NCBI GenBank assembly: GCA_964418425.1 | Contig: CAYQLT010000007.1 | Coordinates: forward strand, 28,831 to 92,830 | Source of the DNA: CAYQLT01 sp964418425 | Lineage (GTDB): Bacteria > Bacillota > Limnochordia > Limnochordales > Geochordaceae | Direction: 5' to 3' | DNA: 64,000 bases | Shown: piece by piece, positions 51,139 through 60,238 of the stretch | Position numbering within the stretch: the stretch's first letter is position 1 | How the letters are laid out: the number at the start of each line of letters is the position of its first letter | Program-made: the position numbers and the translations under genes | The notes under the pieces: generated by a model | The model's database searches: none | Seen by the model: only the letters and a program-made list of their open reading frames with translations | Told to the model about the DNA's origin: nothing

Positions 51139-51791
51139 GGGCCTGCCGCCCCCAGGGCCCGCAGCCGTCGGCGCCGCCCCGCAACCTCGTTCAGCTCCTG
51201 GAGCTGGCGTCGGGAGGCAAGCCGGGCCAGGTCCGCCGGAGCGCGCGGTACCAGGGTGACGCCTTCGTACCCTCGGGCCTGCGCCCATTCGGTCAGGGGC
51301 GCCACCTCCCGGCCCCACCAGGGGTCATCGGCCACCATCTGGCCTGCCACGTACCCGACGCCCACCACGAAGTGAGCCCGGGGCCGGCTCACATGCAGGA
51401 TGACGGGCAGGCCGCCCCGGCGAAAGTACCCGGCGAGCGCCTCGAGGCTCACCCGGTAGCCCGAAGACGGCATCCCCAGCACCTCCATCGCCTGGCTCAG
51501 CGCCTTCAGGGTGATCCCGGACGGCGGGCCTGCCCGGCCGGGGTCAAGGTTCATGAAGGCGACGGCCAGCTCCACCACCCGGGCCTGGGAGACGTTGAGC
51601 CCGAAATAGCGGCTCAGGAGCGTGGCGGCGGCAGCCGGGCCGCAGGTGAACCAGTCGGATTGCTCCACCACCGCCCTGTAGCGCAGGTCCCGCAAGGAGG
51701 CTCCAACGGCCCCGGGCGCGCCCGGCCAGGCCGGCAAAGCCCCGAGCGCAATGCCCAGAGAGGTCGCCAGACCCAGGGCCGTCAGCACCAC
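51135..51791 (-). CDS. Exported stand-alone C39-type cysteine peptidase
   Basis: 218 residues. A hydrophobic signal or anchor (VVLTALGLATSLGIALGALP) precedes a papain-like C39 domain. Oxyanion Gln and catalytic Cys lie in EQSDWFTCGPAAAATLLSRY (Cys about residue 50), His in RAHFVVGVGY (about 140) and Asp in VADDPWWG (about 155). C39 peptidases cut double-glycine leaders, usually as the N-terminal domain of ABC exporters; here there is no ABC domain. GTG chosen because GAGGTG lies seven bases upstream; a GTG at 51830 has no SD. It sits between a small membrane protein gene and a beta-rich protein gene, all overlapping. Confidence 0.85.
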   Translation of the reverse strand: MVLTALGLATSLGIALGALPAWPGAPGAVGASLRDLRYRAVVEQSDWFTCGPAAAATLLSRYFGLNVSQARVVELAVAFMNLDPGRAGPPSGITLKALSQAMEVLGMPSSGYRVSLEALAGYFRRGGLPVILHVSRPRAHFVVGVGYVAGQMVADDPWWGREVAPLTEWAQARGYEGVTLVPRAPADLARLASRRQLQELNEVAGRRRRLRALGAAGP

Positions 51792-51982
51792 TTGCCGGCA
51801 CCTCTTCCAGGCCGGGGCCCCGTCAGCCACCGCTGGGCGGGTCCGTACATCAGCACGAAGATCCCCCCGGCGAGAAGCCCTCCCGCCAGCGCCCGCCCCA
51901 GGGCTTCACCCCGCCACGCCGAGACCAGGGCGTACACGAGCGCGAAGATCGCAAATCGGGCGAGAGCCACCGCCTTCGGCAA
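51782..51982 (-). CDS. Small two-helix membrane protein in the C39 locus
   Basis: 66 residues starting at TTG with AAAGGAAG about eight bases upstream. Two hydrophobic segments, ARFAIFALVYALVSAW and GRALAGGLLAGGIFVLMYG, flank a short charged loop; the tail is basic and Gly-rich. No family recognised. It overlaps the peptidase start by ten bases and follows the putative precursor gene by 94 bases. It could be an immunity-type, holin-like or assembly protein; this is only inference from size and context. Confidence 0.6.
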   Translation of the reverse strand: MPKAVALARFAIFALVYALVSAWRGEALGRALAGGLLAGGIFVLMYGPAQRWLTGPRPGRGAGKWC

Positions 51983-52076
51983 GGGAGTTCTTCCTTTCTC
52001 TGGACGGCTTTTCGGTTCTCCGGACGCCTTTGCGGCAGGGAGTCCGGGCGAGGGCAAGGGCCCTCGCCCGCGGGGC

Positions 52077-52442
52077 CTACGGCCCGGTGAGAGCGCCGGC
52101 CACCGCCCCGCTGATGGCCCCCTGCAGGGTCTGCTTCCACGCGCTGCGCCAGCTCCAGGGACGGGGCGACCCTCCCAGCCATCGCCCCCACCAGTAGTCC
52201 GTGACGTACGAGGCAAACCCGGTGACCCATCCCGTGGCCGCGCCGATGAAGGCTCCCAGCAATCCCTCGCCCTCCAGGGCCGCCATCTCCGCCTCCGTGA
52301 GCGGCACGCCCTCGGGCAGCACCCAACCCTGCCAGCTCTGCGCTGCGCCCTGGGCTTCCCGGGAGAGCACCTGGGCCCGAACAGTCGCCGGGCCGACCGC
52401 CATGAAAGCCACGGCGACGGCCAGTAAGACGAGCCGGCGCAT
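52077..52442 (-). CDS. Secreted precursor with double-glycine-like leader and glycine-zipper tail
   Basis: 121 residues. A Sec signal (RLVLLAVAVAFMAVGPATVRA) is followed by LTEAEMAALEGEG (residues 48-60), which has the spacing of class II bacteriocin leaders (L-x-x-x-E-L/M-x-x-x-x-G-G) except that the last pair is Gly-Glu-Gly. After it come LLGAFIGAATGWVTGFA and GAISGAVAGALTG, small-residue GxxxG zippers typical of membrane-active peptides, separated by a Trp/Arg-rich stretch. ATG seven bases after GAGGAGG. First gene of the locus, with a candidate promoter about 180 bases upstream. It is the likely substrate of the nearby C39 peptidase. Confidence 0.65.
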   Translation of the reverse strand: MRRLVLLAVAVAFMAVGPATVRAQVLSREAQGAAQSWQGWVLPEGVPLTEAEMAALEGEGLLGAFIGAATGWVTGFASYVTDYWWGRWLGGSPRPWSWRSAWKQTLQGAISGAVAGALTGP

Positions 52443-52979
52443 CCTGGCACCTCCTCATGGTAAACTCCTCGCCGGCGCACCCCTTCCGTCTCGTGCGTCC
52501 GAGGCGCCCCCCGGCCCGACCGGTTCGCCACCTCCCTTCACAGGCCGGGGAGCGCCCGGCTCCCTGGCCCGCCACCGGGACGCTGCCACCGGTTCTCCGC
52601 CCCGCCGGGGTGCGCCGGCGGTGGAAATATACCCAGACTATCCCTTGCAAGGCAACTTCTGTCAGACGCCTCCGGAAAGCGATCTCCGGCCGGTTACTCG
52701 CGACGGCCGGCCTGCCCGCCGCCTCCTCAGGCGCCTTGCGCGCCCCAGGCTCTTTCCACAGCTTGACAGTCGGCGCATCTGAGGCTCCCGCTGACAGGAA
52801 GGGTCGAGACGCCTTCCCGGGGATCCTTGACTCCCGGGCACGGAACAGAGGAGCCGAACCGCTCCCGGTCGGCAGGGAGGCCGCCTGCACCCACGAACCC
52901 AGCCCGGGCGATGCTGGCGAGCCCGGCCGATGCGGCCGCACATCCGGCGCCGGCCGGCGCACGAGGGAGGCGACGGGCG
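52443..52979. other. Intergenic region of about 540 bases between divergent operons
   Basis: Holds the 5' region of the C39-locus operon (minus) and of the beta-glucosidase gene (plus). A good minus-strand promoter is at 52626-52655. For the plus strand only isolated boxes are seen (TTGACA near 52765 without -10). No further gene is supported. Confidence 0.4.
52626..52655 (-). promoter_or_regulatory. Candidate promoter of the C39-locus operon
   Basis: On the minus strand TTGCCT, 18-base spacer, TATATT, giving an untranslated leader of about 175 bases before the precursor gene. Confidence 0.5.
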
Positions 52980-54326
52980 GTGGCAACAAGGTTTCCCGAA
53001 GGATTCGTGTGGGGCGTGGCCACCTCGTCTTACCAGATCGAAGGGGCCGTCGGGGAGGATGGACGCGGGGAATCCATCTGGGACGTCTTCAGCCGTCTTC
53101 CGGGCAAGATCGCCGACGGCTCCACGGGGGAGGTGGCCTGCGACCACTACCACCGCTATCGCGAGGACGTGGAGCAGATGCGCCAGATGGGCGTGCAGGC
53201 TTACCGGTTTTCGGTGGCCTGGCCGCGCATCTTCCCGGCGGGGCGCGGCCAGCCCAATCCCGCGGGGCTGGACTTTTACCGGCGGCTGCTGGACGAACTG
53301 GAGCGGGTCGGTATCGTCCCCATGATCACCCTCTACCACTGGGACCTCCCCCAGGCCCTGCAGGAGCGCGGCGGTTGGCCAAACCGCGACACCGCGTACC
53401 GCTTTGCCGACTACGCGGCCTTCCTCTTTGAGCGTCTGCAGGGCCGGGTGCCGCTTTGGGTCACCATCAACGAGCCCTTCGTGGCGGCGATCCTGGGCCA
53501 CATGACGGGAGAGCATGCGCCGGGCCTGCAGGATCCGATGGCCGCCCTGCACGCCGCCCACCACCTCCTTGTGGCGCACGGCCTGGCGCTGCAGGCGTTC
53601 CGGCAGGGAGCGTACCGGGATGCCCGCATCGGCATCGCGCTCAACCTTTCGCCGGTTCATCCCGCCACGGACTCGGATGCGGATGCCGAGGCCGCCCGGC
53701 GACTGGACGGGCTGCTCAACCGGTGGTTCCTGGACCCGCTCTTTCGGGGCAGCTACCCGGCGGACATGTGGGGGTGGTTCGGCCGGATTTTACCCATGCC
53801 CGCCTTGCCGGACGCCGACTTCCCCCTCATCGCCGCGCCCGTGGACTTCCTCGGCGTCAACTACTACACCCGGCAGGTGGTGCGTCACGATCCGGCGGAC
53901 CTGTTTCTCCAGATGCGTATCGAGGCGCCGCCGGGCCCCGTCACCAGCATGGGCTGGGAGGTGTACCCTCAGGGATTGGGGGAGATCCTGCGCAGGCTCA
54001 AGGCCGAGTACAATCCCGCTTCCATCTACATTACCGAGAACGGCGCGGCGTACCCCGATGTCGTCTCCGAGGACGGCCGCGTCCACGACGCCGACCGCAT
54101 CGCCTACCTGCGGGAGCACCTCATCCAGCTTGCCCGGGCGGCCGCCGAGGGGATCCCCGTGCGGGGCTATTTCGTCTGGTCGCTCATGGACAACTTCGAG
54201 TGGGCGCACGGCTACACCAAGCGGTTTGGGCTGTTGTACGTGGACTACCCCACCCAGACGCGCCTTCCCAAGGACAGCGCCGCCTGGTACCGCGAGGTGA
54301 TCCAGCGCCAGGAGGTGGAAGGCTGA
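52980..54326 (+). CDS. GH1 beta-glucosidase
   Basis: 448 residues, standard for family 1. N-terminal FPEGFVWGVATSSYQIEGAV signature, SIWDVFSRLPGKI, acid/base Glu in WVTINEPFVAA (about residue 165), nucleophile Glu in IYITENGAAY (about 352), and FVWSLMDNFEWAHGYTKRFGL at the aglycone site. It hydrolyses beta-glucosides such as cellobiose in the cytoplasm (no signal peptide). GTG chosen with GGGAGG about ten bases upstream, at the position where family members begin. Monocistronic; convergent with acetyl-CoA synthetase. Confidence 0.96.
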   Translation: MATRFPEGFVWGVATSSYQIEGAVGEDGRGESIWDVFSRLPGKIADGSTGEVACDHYHRYREDVEQMRQMGVQAYRFSVAWPRIFPAGRGQPNPAGLDFYRRLLDELERVGIVPMITLYHWDLPQALQERGGWPNRDTAYRFADYAAFLFERLQGRVPLWVTINEPFVAAILGHMTGEHAPGLQDPMAALHAAHHLLVAHGLALQAFRQGAYRDARIGIALNLSPVHPATDSDADAEAARRLDGLLNRWFLDPLFRGSYPADMWGWFGRILPMPALPDADFPLIAAPVDFLGVNYYTRQVVRHDPADLFLQMRIEAPPGPVTSMGWEVYPQGLGEILRRLKAEYNPASIYITENGAAYPDVVSEDGRVHDADRIAYLREHLIQLARAAAEGIPVRGYFVWSLMDNFEWAHGYTKRFGLLYVDYPTQTRLPKDSAAWYREVIQRQEVEG

Positions 54327-54413
54327 GCCATCCCCCTCCGGGCTCCGCCAAAGGGAGTCGCCCCGCTCAAGCCGTGAGAGCGGACGGCAAGACGACGGGC
54401 AGGAGCCGGGGGC

Positions 54414-54458
54414 CCAAAAAGGGGCCCCGCGCGGCTGGCCCGATGCCGCGCGGGGCCC
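54414..54458 (-). terminator. Terminator of the acetyl-CoA synthetase gene
   Basis: A 14-base-pair GC stem (GGGCCCCGCGCGGC / GCCGCGCGGGGCCC) followed on the minus strand by CTTTTTGGG. It lies 50 bases after the acsA stop and may also stop transcription of the convergent beta-glucosidase gene. Confidence 0.8.
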
Positions 54459-54509
54459 ATGCAGGTGAGCAATACGCTGGCGCTCGCGTCAGGCGCCGGC
54501 CGCAAGGGC

Positions 54510-56471
54510 CTACGTCGACGCGGCTGTCTGCGAGGATCCGGCGAAGATCCGGCGCAGCTGCTCGGCCACCTCGGGGTTGCGCAGCGTGGTCACGTCGCCC
54601 AGGGGGCTCCCGTCGGCGATATCCCGCAGCAGCCGCCGCATGATCTTGCCGCTCCGCGTCTTGGGCAGGTCGGGCGTGAAGACCACCCGATCCGGCCGGG
54701 CGATGGGGCTGATGACCTGGGCGACCTTCTCCTTCAGCTCCTTCTCCAGTTGCGGCGAGCCCGAATAGCCGTCCTGCAGGATGACGAAGGCGACCGGCAC
54801 CTGCCCCTTGATGGAGTGGTTGGCAGCCACCACCGCCGCTTCGGCCACCGCCGGGTGCTCCACCAGAGCGCTCTCGATCTCCATGGTGGAGAGCCGGTGG
54901 CCTGCGACGTTCATCACGTCGTCCACCCGCCCCAGAATCCAGAAATCGCCGTCCTCATCCCACTTGGCCCCATCCCCGGGGTAGTAGACGTCGTTGCGCC
55001 ACCGCGACCAGTACTGCTGCACGTAACGCTGGTGGTCGCCCCAGATGGTGCGCAGCATCGCCGGCCAGGGGCGAAGGATGGCCAGATACCCGCCGCCGCC
55101 CCGGGGCACCTCCCGTCCCTGCTCGTCCAGTACCGCCGCCTGCACGCCCGGGAACGGCCGGGTGGCCGAGCCGGGCTTGGCGGTGGTGATGCCCGGAAGC
55201 GGCGTGATCAGGATCATGCCCGTCTCCGTCTGCCACCAGGTATCCACGATGGGGCAGCGCTCGCCTCCGATCACCCGGTAGTACCACATCCACGCCTCGG
55301 GATTGATGGGCTCACCCACGGTTCCCAGCAGGCGCAGGCTGGAAAGGTCGTGGCGGCGCGGGTAGGATTCGCCCCACTGCATGAACTGCCGGATGGCGGT
55401 GGGAGCGGTGTAGAAGATGTTGACGCCGTAGCGCTCCACCATCACCCACAGGCGGTCTTTGTCCGGCCAGTCCGGTGAGCCCTCGTACATGAGGGTGGTG
55501 GCGCCGTTGGCCAGCGGCCCGTAGACGATGTACGAGTGCCCCGTGATCCAGCCGATGTCCGCCGAGCACCAATACGTGTCCGTCTCCTTGAGGTCGAACA
55601 CCCACCGGGTGGTGGCGTAGACGCCCACCAGGTACCCGGCCGTCGTGTGAACCACGCCCTTGGGCTTGCCGGTGGTGCCGCTGGTGTACATCATGAAGAG
55701 CATGTCTTCGGCGTCCATCGGCTCCGGCTCGCAGCGGGCCTCGGCGGAGGCCACCAGCTCGCCCCAGTAGACATCACGGCCCGCGCGCATGGGCACCTCG
55801 GCCCCGGTGCGGCGCACCACCACCATCTTCTCGATGATGCCCACCCGCTCGGCGGCCTCGTCCGCCCGCACCTTCTGCGGGATCACCTCGCCCCGCCGGT
55901 AGTAGCCGTCGCACGTGATGAGCACCCTGGACCCCGAGTCCTCGATGCGGGAGGCCAGGGCCGTGGGGCTGAACCCTCCGAACACCACCGAGTGCGGGGC
56001 GCCGATCCGGGCGCATGCCAGCATGGCGATGGGGAGTTCGGGAATCATGGGGAGGTAGATGGTCACCCGGTCGCCCTTTCGCACGCCCAGCCGCTTGAGG
56101 GCACTGGCGAAGCGATTGACCTCCCGGTACAGGTCCCAATAGGTCAACACCCGGCTGTCCCCGGGCTCGCCCTCCCAGATGATGGCCGCCTTGTTCTTGC
56201 GGGGGGTTGGAAGGTGTCGGTCCACGCAGTTGACGCTGGCGTTGAGTTTTCCGCCCACAAACCAGCGGGCATCCGGGGGATTCCATTCAAGAACCCGATC
56301 CCACCGCCGGTACCAGGTAAGCTCCTCGGCCCAGCGGCCCCAGAACCCCTCCAGGTCTTGCTCCGCCTGGCGGTACACGTCGGGGTCGGAAACGTTGGCC
56401 TGTGCCCGGAAGGCCTCCGGCGGCGGGAAGCGTCGCTGTTCCTGGAGCAGGGTGTCGATGGATCCGGCCAT
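54510..56471 (-). CDS. acsA: Acetyl-CoA synthetase
   Basis: 653 residues, normal for AMP-forming Acs. Motifs: YTSGTTGKPKGVVHTTAGYL (P-loop), WCSADIGWITGHSYIVYGPL, DTWWQTETGMILITPLPG, GRVDDVMNVAGHRLSTMEIE and the acetylatable Lys in PKTRSGKIMRRLLR near the C-terminus. It activates acetate to acetyl-CoA. ATG with GGGGGGG about ten bases upstream; an earlier ATG-like start 13 codons upstream lacks support. No acetoin-type deacetylase or acetyltransferase gene is adjacent. Confidence 0.96.
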   Translation of the reverse strand: MAGSIDTLLQEQRRFPPPEAFRAQANVSDPDVYRQAEQDLEGFWGRWAEELTWYRRWDRVLEWNPPDARWFVGGKLNASVNCVDRHLPTPRKNKAAIIWEGEPGDSRVLTYWDLYREVNRFASALKRLGVRKGDRVTIYLPMIPELPIAMLACARIGAPHSVVFGGFSPTALASRIEDSGSRVLITCDGYYRRGEVIPQKVRADEAAERVGIIEKMVVVRRTGAEVPMRAGRDVYWGELVASAEARCEPEPMDAEDMLFMMYTSGTTGKPKGVVHTTAGYLVGVYATTRWVFDLKETDTYWCSADIGWITGHSYIVYGPLANGATTLMYEGSPDWPDKDRLWVMVERYGVNIFYTAPTAIRQFMQWGESYPRRHDLSSLRLLGTVGEPINPEAWMWYYRVIGGERCPIVDTWWQTETGMILITPLPGITTAKPGSATRPFPGVQAAVLDEQGREVPRGGGGYLAILRPWPAMLRTIWGDHQRYVQQYWSRWRNDVYYPGDGAKWDEDGDFWILGRVDDVMNVAGHRLSTMEIESALVEHPAVAEAAVVAANHSIKGQVPVAFVILQDGYSGSPQLEKELKEKVAQVISPIARPDRVVFTPDLPKTRSGKIMRRLLRDIADGSPLGDVTTLRNPEVAEQLRRIFAGSSQTAAST

Positions 56472-56711
56472 ACGGCTTGAGCCCCCCCAGTCTTGTGCTT
56501 GCAACCACAAGTACGCTTTCGGGCAACATCCTTCTTACTATCGTTAGCGGGCTGTGCGCCGACTTCCTCCTGCCGTCGGCCCCCGGCCCGCAGGCGCCTG
56601 CCCGCCACCAGGCGTAACCCGCAGGACTCTCCCCGGGAGCCTCGAAAGCCATCTCCTGTCTGCTCTGCGTCAGCGGCCCGGCCCACCGGGCCGGAGGGAG
56701 GGCGCCCTCCT

Positions 56712-58532
56712 GTGACCCGAGAGGTGCTGCGAGAGCTGGTCTCCGCGCTCACCCGGATGCGCCGGGGCTCCATCGACGCGCGGCAGGTGGACCTGTGGGC
56801 ACAGCGGCTGGAGCCGCACCTGGCCGAGATCGAGCTTCTGGCCGCCGTGGCCCTGGACGACCGCGTCGAGCCGGCGTTTCTCGCCACGCCCGTGGATCTC
56901 AGCCCCTCCTGCGGCCCGCCGGACCGGGCGGCCCACCCCGCCCCCGCTGCCCGGGCCCGGGCGGGTGGTGCGCTGGCCCCACCTGCAGGCGCGGGTTCGA
57001 CGGGCGCGGCGGCCCGGGCCACTTCGGGAAGGGGAGCTTCCGGAGGGGGCGTGCTCTCCCTGGCGGCCTGCATCCGGCTCCTTCGCTCGGGCGCCACCAC
57101 GGCCTCGGAGCTGGTGGATGCGAGCCTCTCGCGGCTGGCGAAGCTCGGCGGCCTCAACCTCTTCATCGCCGTCTTCGAAGCCGAAGCCCGCAGGGCTGCC
57201 GAGCAGGCCGACCGGGCCCTGCGCGCCGGGCAGGCAGGGTTACTGGCCGGCGTCCCCCTGGCGGTCAAGGACCTGATGGCCATCCAGGGCTACGCCTTGA
57301 CGGGAGGCTCCCGGGCGCTGACGGGGCCGCCGGCGCAGGAGGATGCCCCGGCCCTGCGGCGGTTGCGGGAGGCCGGCGCGGTGGTTTTGGGCGCCGCCAA
57401 CCTCCACGAGCTGGCATACGGCGTCACGTCAGAGAACCCCCACTTCGGCGTGGTGGGCAACCCCGCCGCGCCGGGCCGCATCGCCGGCGGCTCCAGCGGG
57501 GGTTCGGCCGCAGCGGTGGCGGCCGGCGTGGTGGCGGGGGCGGTGGGAACCGACACGGGTGGATCCATCCGGATTCCGGCGGCTTTGTGCGGGGTCGCGG
57601 GCCTCAAGCCCACCTATGGGGCGGTCTCCCGCGAGGGGGTGCTGCCCCTCTCCTGGAGCCTGGACCATGTGGGCCCCATCGCCGTGACGGCGGCCGACAC
57701 CGCCTTGCTCTTCGCGGCTATGGCCAGCCAGCCCTCTTTGCGGCTGCAGGCGTTTGCCCGTGCCCTTGCCGCGCCCGATCCGGGGTGCGGTGAGGATGAA
57801 GGGGAGCTCCCCGAGGAGCTGCGGGCTGCCTGCCTGCTTGCGCGCAGCCTGGACGAGGGCGGGCCGGTAGAGGCTGCCGCCATCTCCCGGGCGGCAGGCA
57901 GGATGCGGGTGGGTTGCCCGGTGCCCGACTGGCTGGAGCCCATGGAGGAGCCGGTGGCCCGGGCCTACCGGGACGTGCAGCAGCGCCTTCGCGAAGCCGG
58001 GCTGGCGGTGGTCGAGGTGCAGCCTCCTCCCATGGCGTGGGTGCGGGCCGCCCAGTTCGTCATCCTCCAAACCGAGGCGACCGCCGTCCACCGGGAGCGG
58101 CTGAGGGGGTTCGCAGACCGCCTGGGAGAGGATGTACGGCTGCGGCTGCGGCTGGGAGAGTTCCTGACGGCGGTGGAGTACGTGCAGGGGCAGAGGTTGC
58201 GGCGCCAGATAGCCGACAGCCTGCGGGAGCTTTTTCACACCGTGGACGTGCTCTTGCTGCCGTCGGTTCCGGCCTGTGCGCCGCCCGTAGGTTCCCGCAC
58301 CGTGGAAGTCAACGGCCACGTTGAGCCGATCCACCGCATGCTGACCCGCTACACGGTTCCCTTCAACCAGGGAGGACTGCCTGCCCTCTCCGTCCCGGTG
58401 GGACGCTCCGGGGCTGGCTGGCCGTCGGCCCTGCAGGTGGTGGGTCCCCCGTCGGGCGAGCTGGAGGCAGTGCGGCTGGGCATCGTCTTGCAGGCGCTGT
58501 GTGGGCCGACGTGGCCCGACCGCGTACAGTGA
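56712..58532 (+). CDS. Amidase-signature enzyme with GatC/AtzG-like N-terminal extension
   Basis: 606 residues. Residues about 1-65 are helical with VDLWAQRLEPHLAEIELLA and DRVEPAFLATPV, resembling GatC or AtzG, small partners of GatA-type amidases. An Ala/Pro linker (about 70-115) leads to the amidase domain: catalytic Lys in LAVKDLMAIQGY, Ser in AGGSSGGSAAAVAAG, and nucleophile Ser in GTDTGGSIRIPAALCG. C-terminal LPALSVPVG. Related enzymes act on allophanate, biuret, glutamyl-tRNA and other amides; substrate unknown. GTG with GGAGGGAGG about 12 bases upstream. Divergent from acsA. Confidence 0.88.
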   Translation: MTREVLRELVSALTRMRRGSIDARQVDLWAQRLEPHLAEIELLAAVALDDRVEPAFLATPVDLSPSCGPPDRAAHPAPAARARAGGALAPPAGAGSTGAAARATSGRGASGGGVLSLAACIRLLRSGATTASELVDASLSRLAKLGGLNLFIAVFEAEARRAAEQADRALRAGQAGLLAGVPLAVKDLMAIQGYALTGGSRALTGPPAQEDAPALRRLREAGAVVLGAANLHELAYGVTSENPHFGVVGNPAAPGRIAGGSSGGSAAAVAAGVVAGAVGTDTGGSIRIPAALCGVAGLKPTYGAVSREGVLPLSWSLDHVGPIAVTAADTALLFAAMASQPSLRLQAFARALAAPDPGCGEDEGELPEELRAACLLARSLDEGGPVEAAAISRAAGRMRVGCPVPDWLEPMEEPVARAYRDVQQRLREAGLAVVEVQPPPMAWVRAAQFVILQTEATAVHRERLRGFADRLGEDVRLRLRLGEFLTAVEYVQGQRLRRQIADSLRELFHTVDVLLLPSVPACAPPVGSRTVEVNGHVEPIHRMLTRYTVPFNQGGLPALSVPVGRSGAGWPSALQVVGPPSGELEAVRLGIVLQALCGPTWPDRVQ

Positions 58533-58676
58533 TGGGCAGGGCGATGGCGCGCTATCCTGGAAATCCCGACCGCATCCATGTGCTGGGTCTGCAATCCTGC
58601 TGCCGGCGGCGGCGCCTGGGGCCGGGCCCGGTCCGGGTGGGGGCGCGCCGCTTCTGGGCCGAGGAGGTGGAGGTGG

Positions 58677-59183
58677 TCATCCGCTTCGCGGTTCCGGCGG
58701 TGTGGCGCCCTGATCCTCGCCGCCCGGAGCCCAGTCCCGGCGCTCGTCGATGACGTGCAGCACCGAAAGCCCCCGGCGGGCAAGGGCTCGGGCGATGAAG
58801 CGGCGATGGCAACGCCACGGAAGGCGTTCGCTGCACATGAAGGCCACAAGGCCCCCCGCCTGACGCTCCTGCAGTGCCCTCTCGATGAGCGCTTCCAGGC
58901 CCGCCTCAAAGCGCGCGGTCTGCATCCACGCCTCGTACCCGCCGGTTCGGTAGCCGCCCAGGGTCTCGCCCATCTGCACGTACTCCACCCGGGCCTCGGC
59001 CAGCCAGCGGCGCATGGCGGCGCCGGCAAAATGGGGGAATTTGCGGCTGGTGGGAAACCGCCGCACATCCACCACGCAGGTGATGCCCCGCGCCTGGAGG
59101 ATCCGCAACATCTCCTCCAGGGTGCGCGAGCCGTGGCCGATGCTGACGATGTCGAACCCCCGGGGCGCCACGGCCCGGTTCAC
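58677..59183 (-). CDS. DUF488 domain protein
   Basis: 168 residues. Typical DUF488 features: VSIGHGSRTLEEMLRIL, CVVDVRRFPTSRKFPHF, YVQMGETLGGYR, LVAFMCSERLPWRCHRRFIA and LHVIDERRDW. The conserved Cys in CSE and CHR and several Arg suggest an enzyme or nucleic-acid-binding protein, but no role is established. GTG overlaps the upstream dehydrogenase stop as GTGA, so both are in one operon. Confidence 0.88.
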   Translation of the reverse strand: MNRAVAPRGFDIVSIGHGSRTLEEMLRILQARGITCVVDVRRFPTSRKFPHFAGAAMRRWLAEARVEYVQMGETLGGYRTGGYEAWMQTARFEAGLEALIERALQERQAGGLVAFMCSERLPWRCHRRFIARALARRGLSVLHVIDERRDWAPGGEDQGATPPEPRSG

Positions 59184-60238
59184 CCGGCCGGGCCTGCCCC
59201 GCTGCCGGAGGCCCCGTGGGGGGCGGGGCGGGCCACCTCCAGCACCAGCGCGGCATCCACCTCGGCGCGCTTGAGCCTCGCAAGGGCCTGGTTGGCCGCC
59301 TCGAAGCCGACCGCCTCGGCGTGCACCCGCAGGGGCAGCCGCCCCGCCAGGGCCATGAACTCCCGGGCATCCTGGCGAGTGAGGTTCGCCACGCTGGCGA
59401 TGCGCCGCTCCCAGTAAAGCAGGCGGTACTCCATCTCGGGCAGACGATCCAGGTGAACCGCGTTGATGGCCAGCGTTCCTCCCCGTCGCAGCACCTCCAG
59501 CGCCCGGGGAACCAGCCAGCCGGCAGGCGCAAACGTGATGACCCGGTCCACCTCAAATGGCGGCGCCTGCCCGGCCTCGCCCGCCCAGACCGCACCCAGC
59601 GCCACCGCCAGCCGGCGGTGGCGTTCCTGCCGTGAGAAGACCAGCACCTCGCATCCCCAGGAGGCGGCCACCTGGAGGGTGAGGTGGGCGGAGGCGCCAA
59701 ACCCAAACAGCGCCAGCCGCTCGCCGGGGCGCACCCCCGCCACCTTCAGGGAACGATAGCCGATGAGACCGGCGCACAGAAGGGGCGCGGCCTGCACGTC
59801 GCTGTAACGGTCGGGAAGGACCACCACCGATGAGGCCGGCGCCACCACATACTCGGCGTAGCCCCCGTCCGCGTGATAGCCCGTGAAGCGCGCCTTTTCG
59901 CACAGGTTTTCGGCGCCCTCCTGGCAGTAGCGGCACTGCCCGCAGGAATCGAAAAGCCAGGCAAGCCCTACCCGCTGCCCGACCTGCAGCGGCTGCGGCC
60001 CGGGCCCGGACGGCGGGCCCAAGGCGTCCACCACCCCCACCACCTGGTGTCCGGGAACCACCCGACGGCGCACGGGAGAAAGCTCGCCCTCCACGATGTG
60101 GAGGTCCGTGTGACACATACCGCAGGCCCGAACCCGCAGGCGCACCTGCCCCGGGCCGGGCTCCGGCACGGGCAGGTCCCGCAGGACCAGGGGGCTTGTC
60201 TCCACCGGAGCGGGCTTGTCCAGAACCCAGGCTCGCAT
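59180..60238 (-). CDS. Zinc-dependent alcohol dehydrogenase
   Basis: 352 residues. MDR family. Catalytic-zinc ligands in ACGMCHTDLHIVEGE (Cys) and VPGHQVVGVV (His, Glu region); structural-zinc cysteines in SCGQCRYCQEGAENLC; cofactor fold LALFGFGASAHLTLQVA (a GxGxxA-like variant). The TGYHADGGYAEYVVAPA stretch is typical of the AdhP/AdhA-like group oxidising primary alcohols. ATG with GGAGG about ten bases upstream. Coupled to the DUF488 gene. Confidence 0.93.
   Translation of the reverse strand: MRAWVLDKPAPVETSPLVLRDLPVPEPGPGQVRLRVRACGMCHTDLHIVEGELSPVRRRVVPGHQVVGVVDALGPPSGPGPQPLQVGQRVGLAWLFDSCGQCRYCQEGAENLCEKARFTGYHADGGYAEYVVAPASSVVVLPDRYSDVQAAPLLCAGLIGYRSLKVAGVRPGERLALFGFGASAHLTLQVAASWGCEVLVFSRQERHRRLAVALGAVWAGEAGQAPPFEVDRVITFAPAGWLVPRALEVLRRGGTLAINAVHLDRLPEMEYRLLYWERRIASVANLTRQDAREFMALAGRLPLRVHAEAVGFEAANQALARLKRAEVDAALVLEVARPAPHGASGSGAGPAG

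Noticed and set aside
58532..58753. 73-codon plus-strand frame starting at the amidase stop (ATG sharing one base)
   Set aside because: No SD, Arg/Pro/Gly-rich composition, overlaps the end of the convergent DUF488 gene by 77 bases, no recognisable family.
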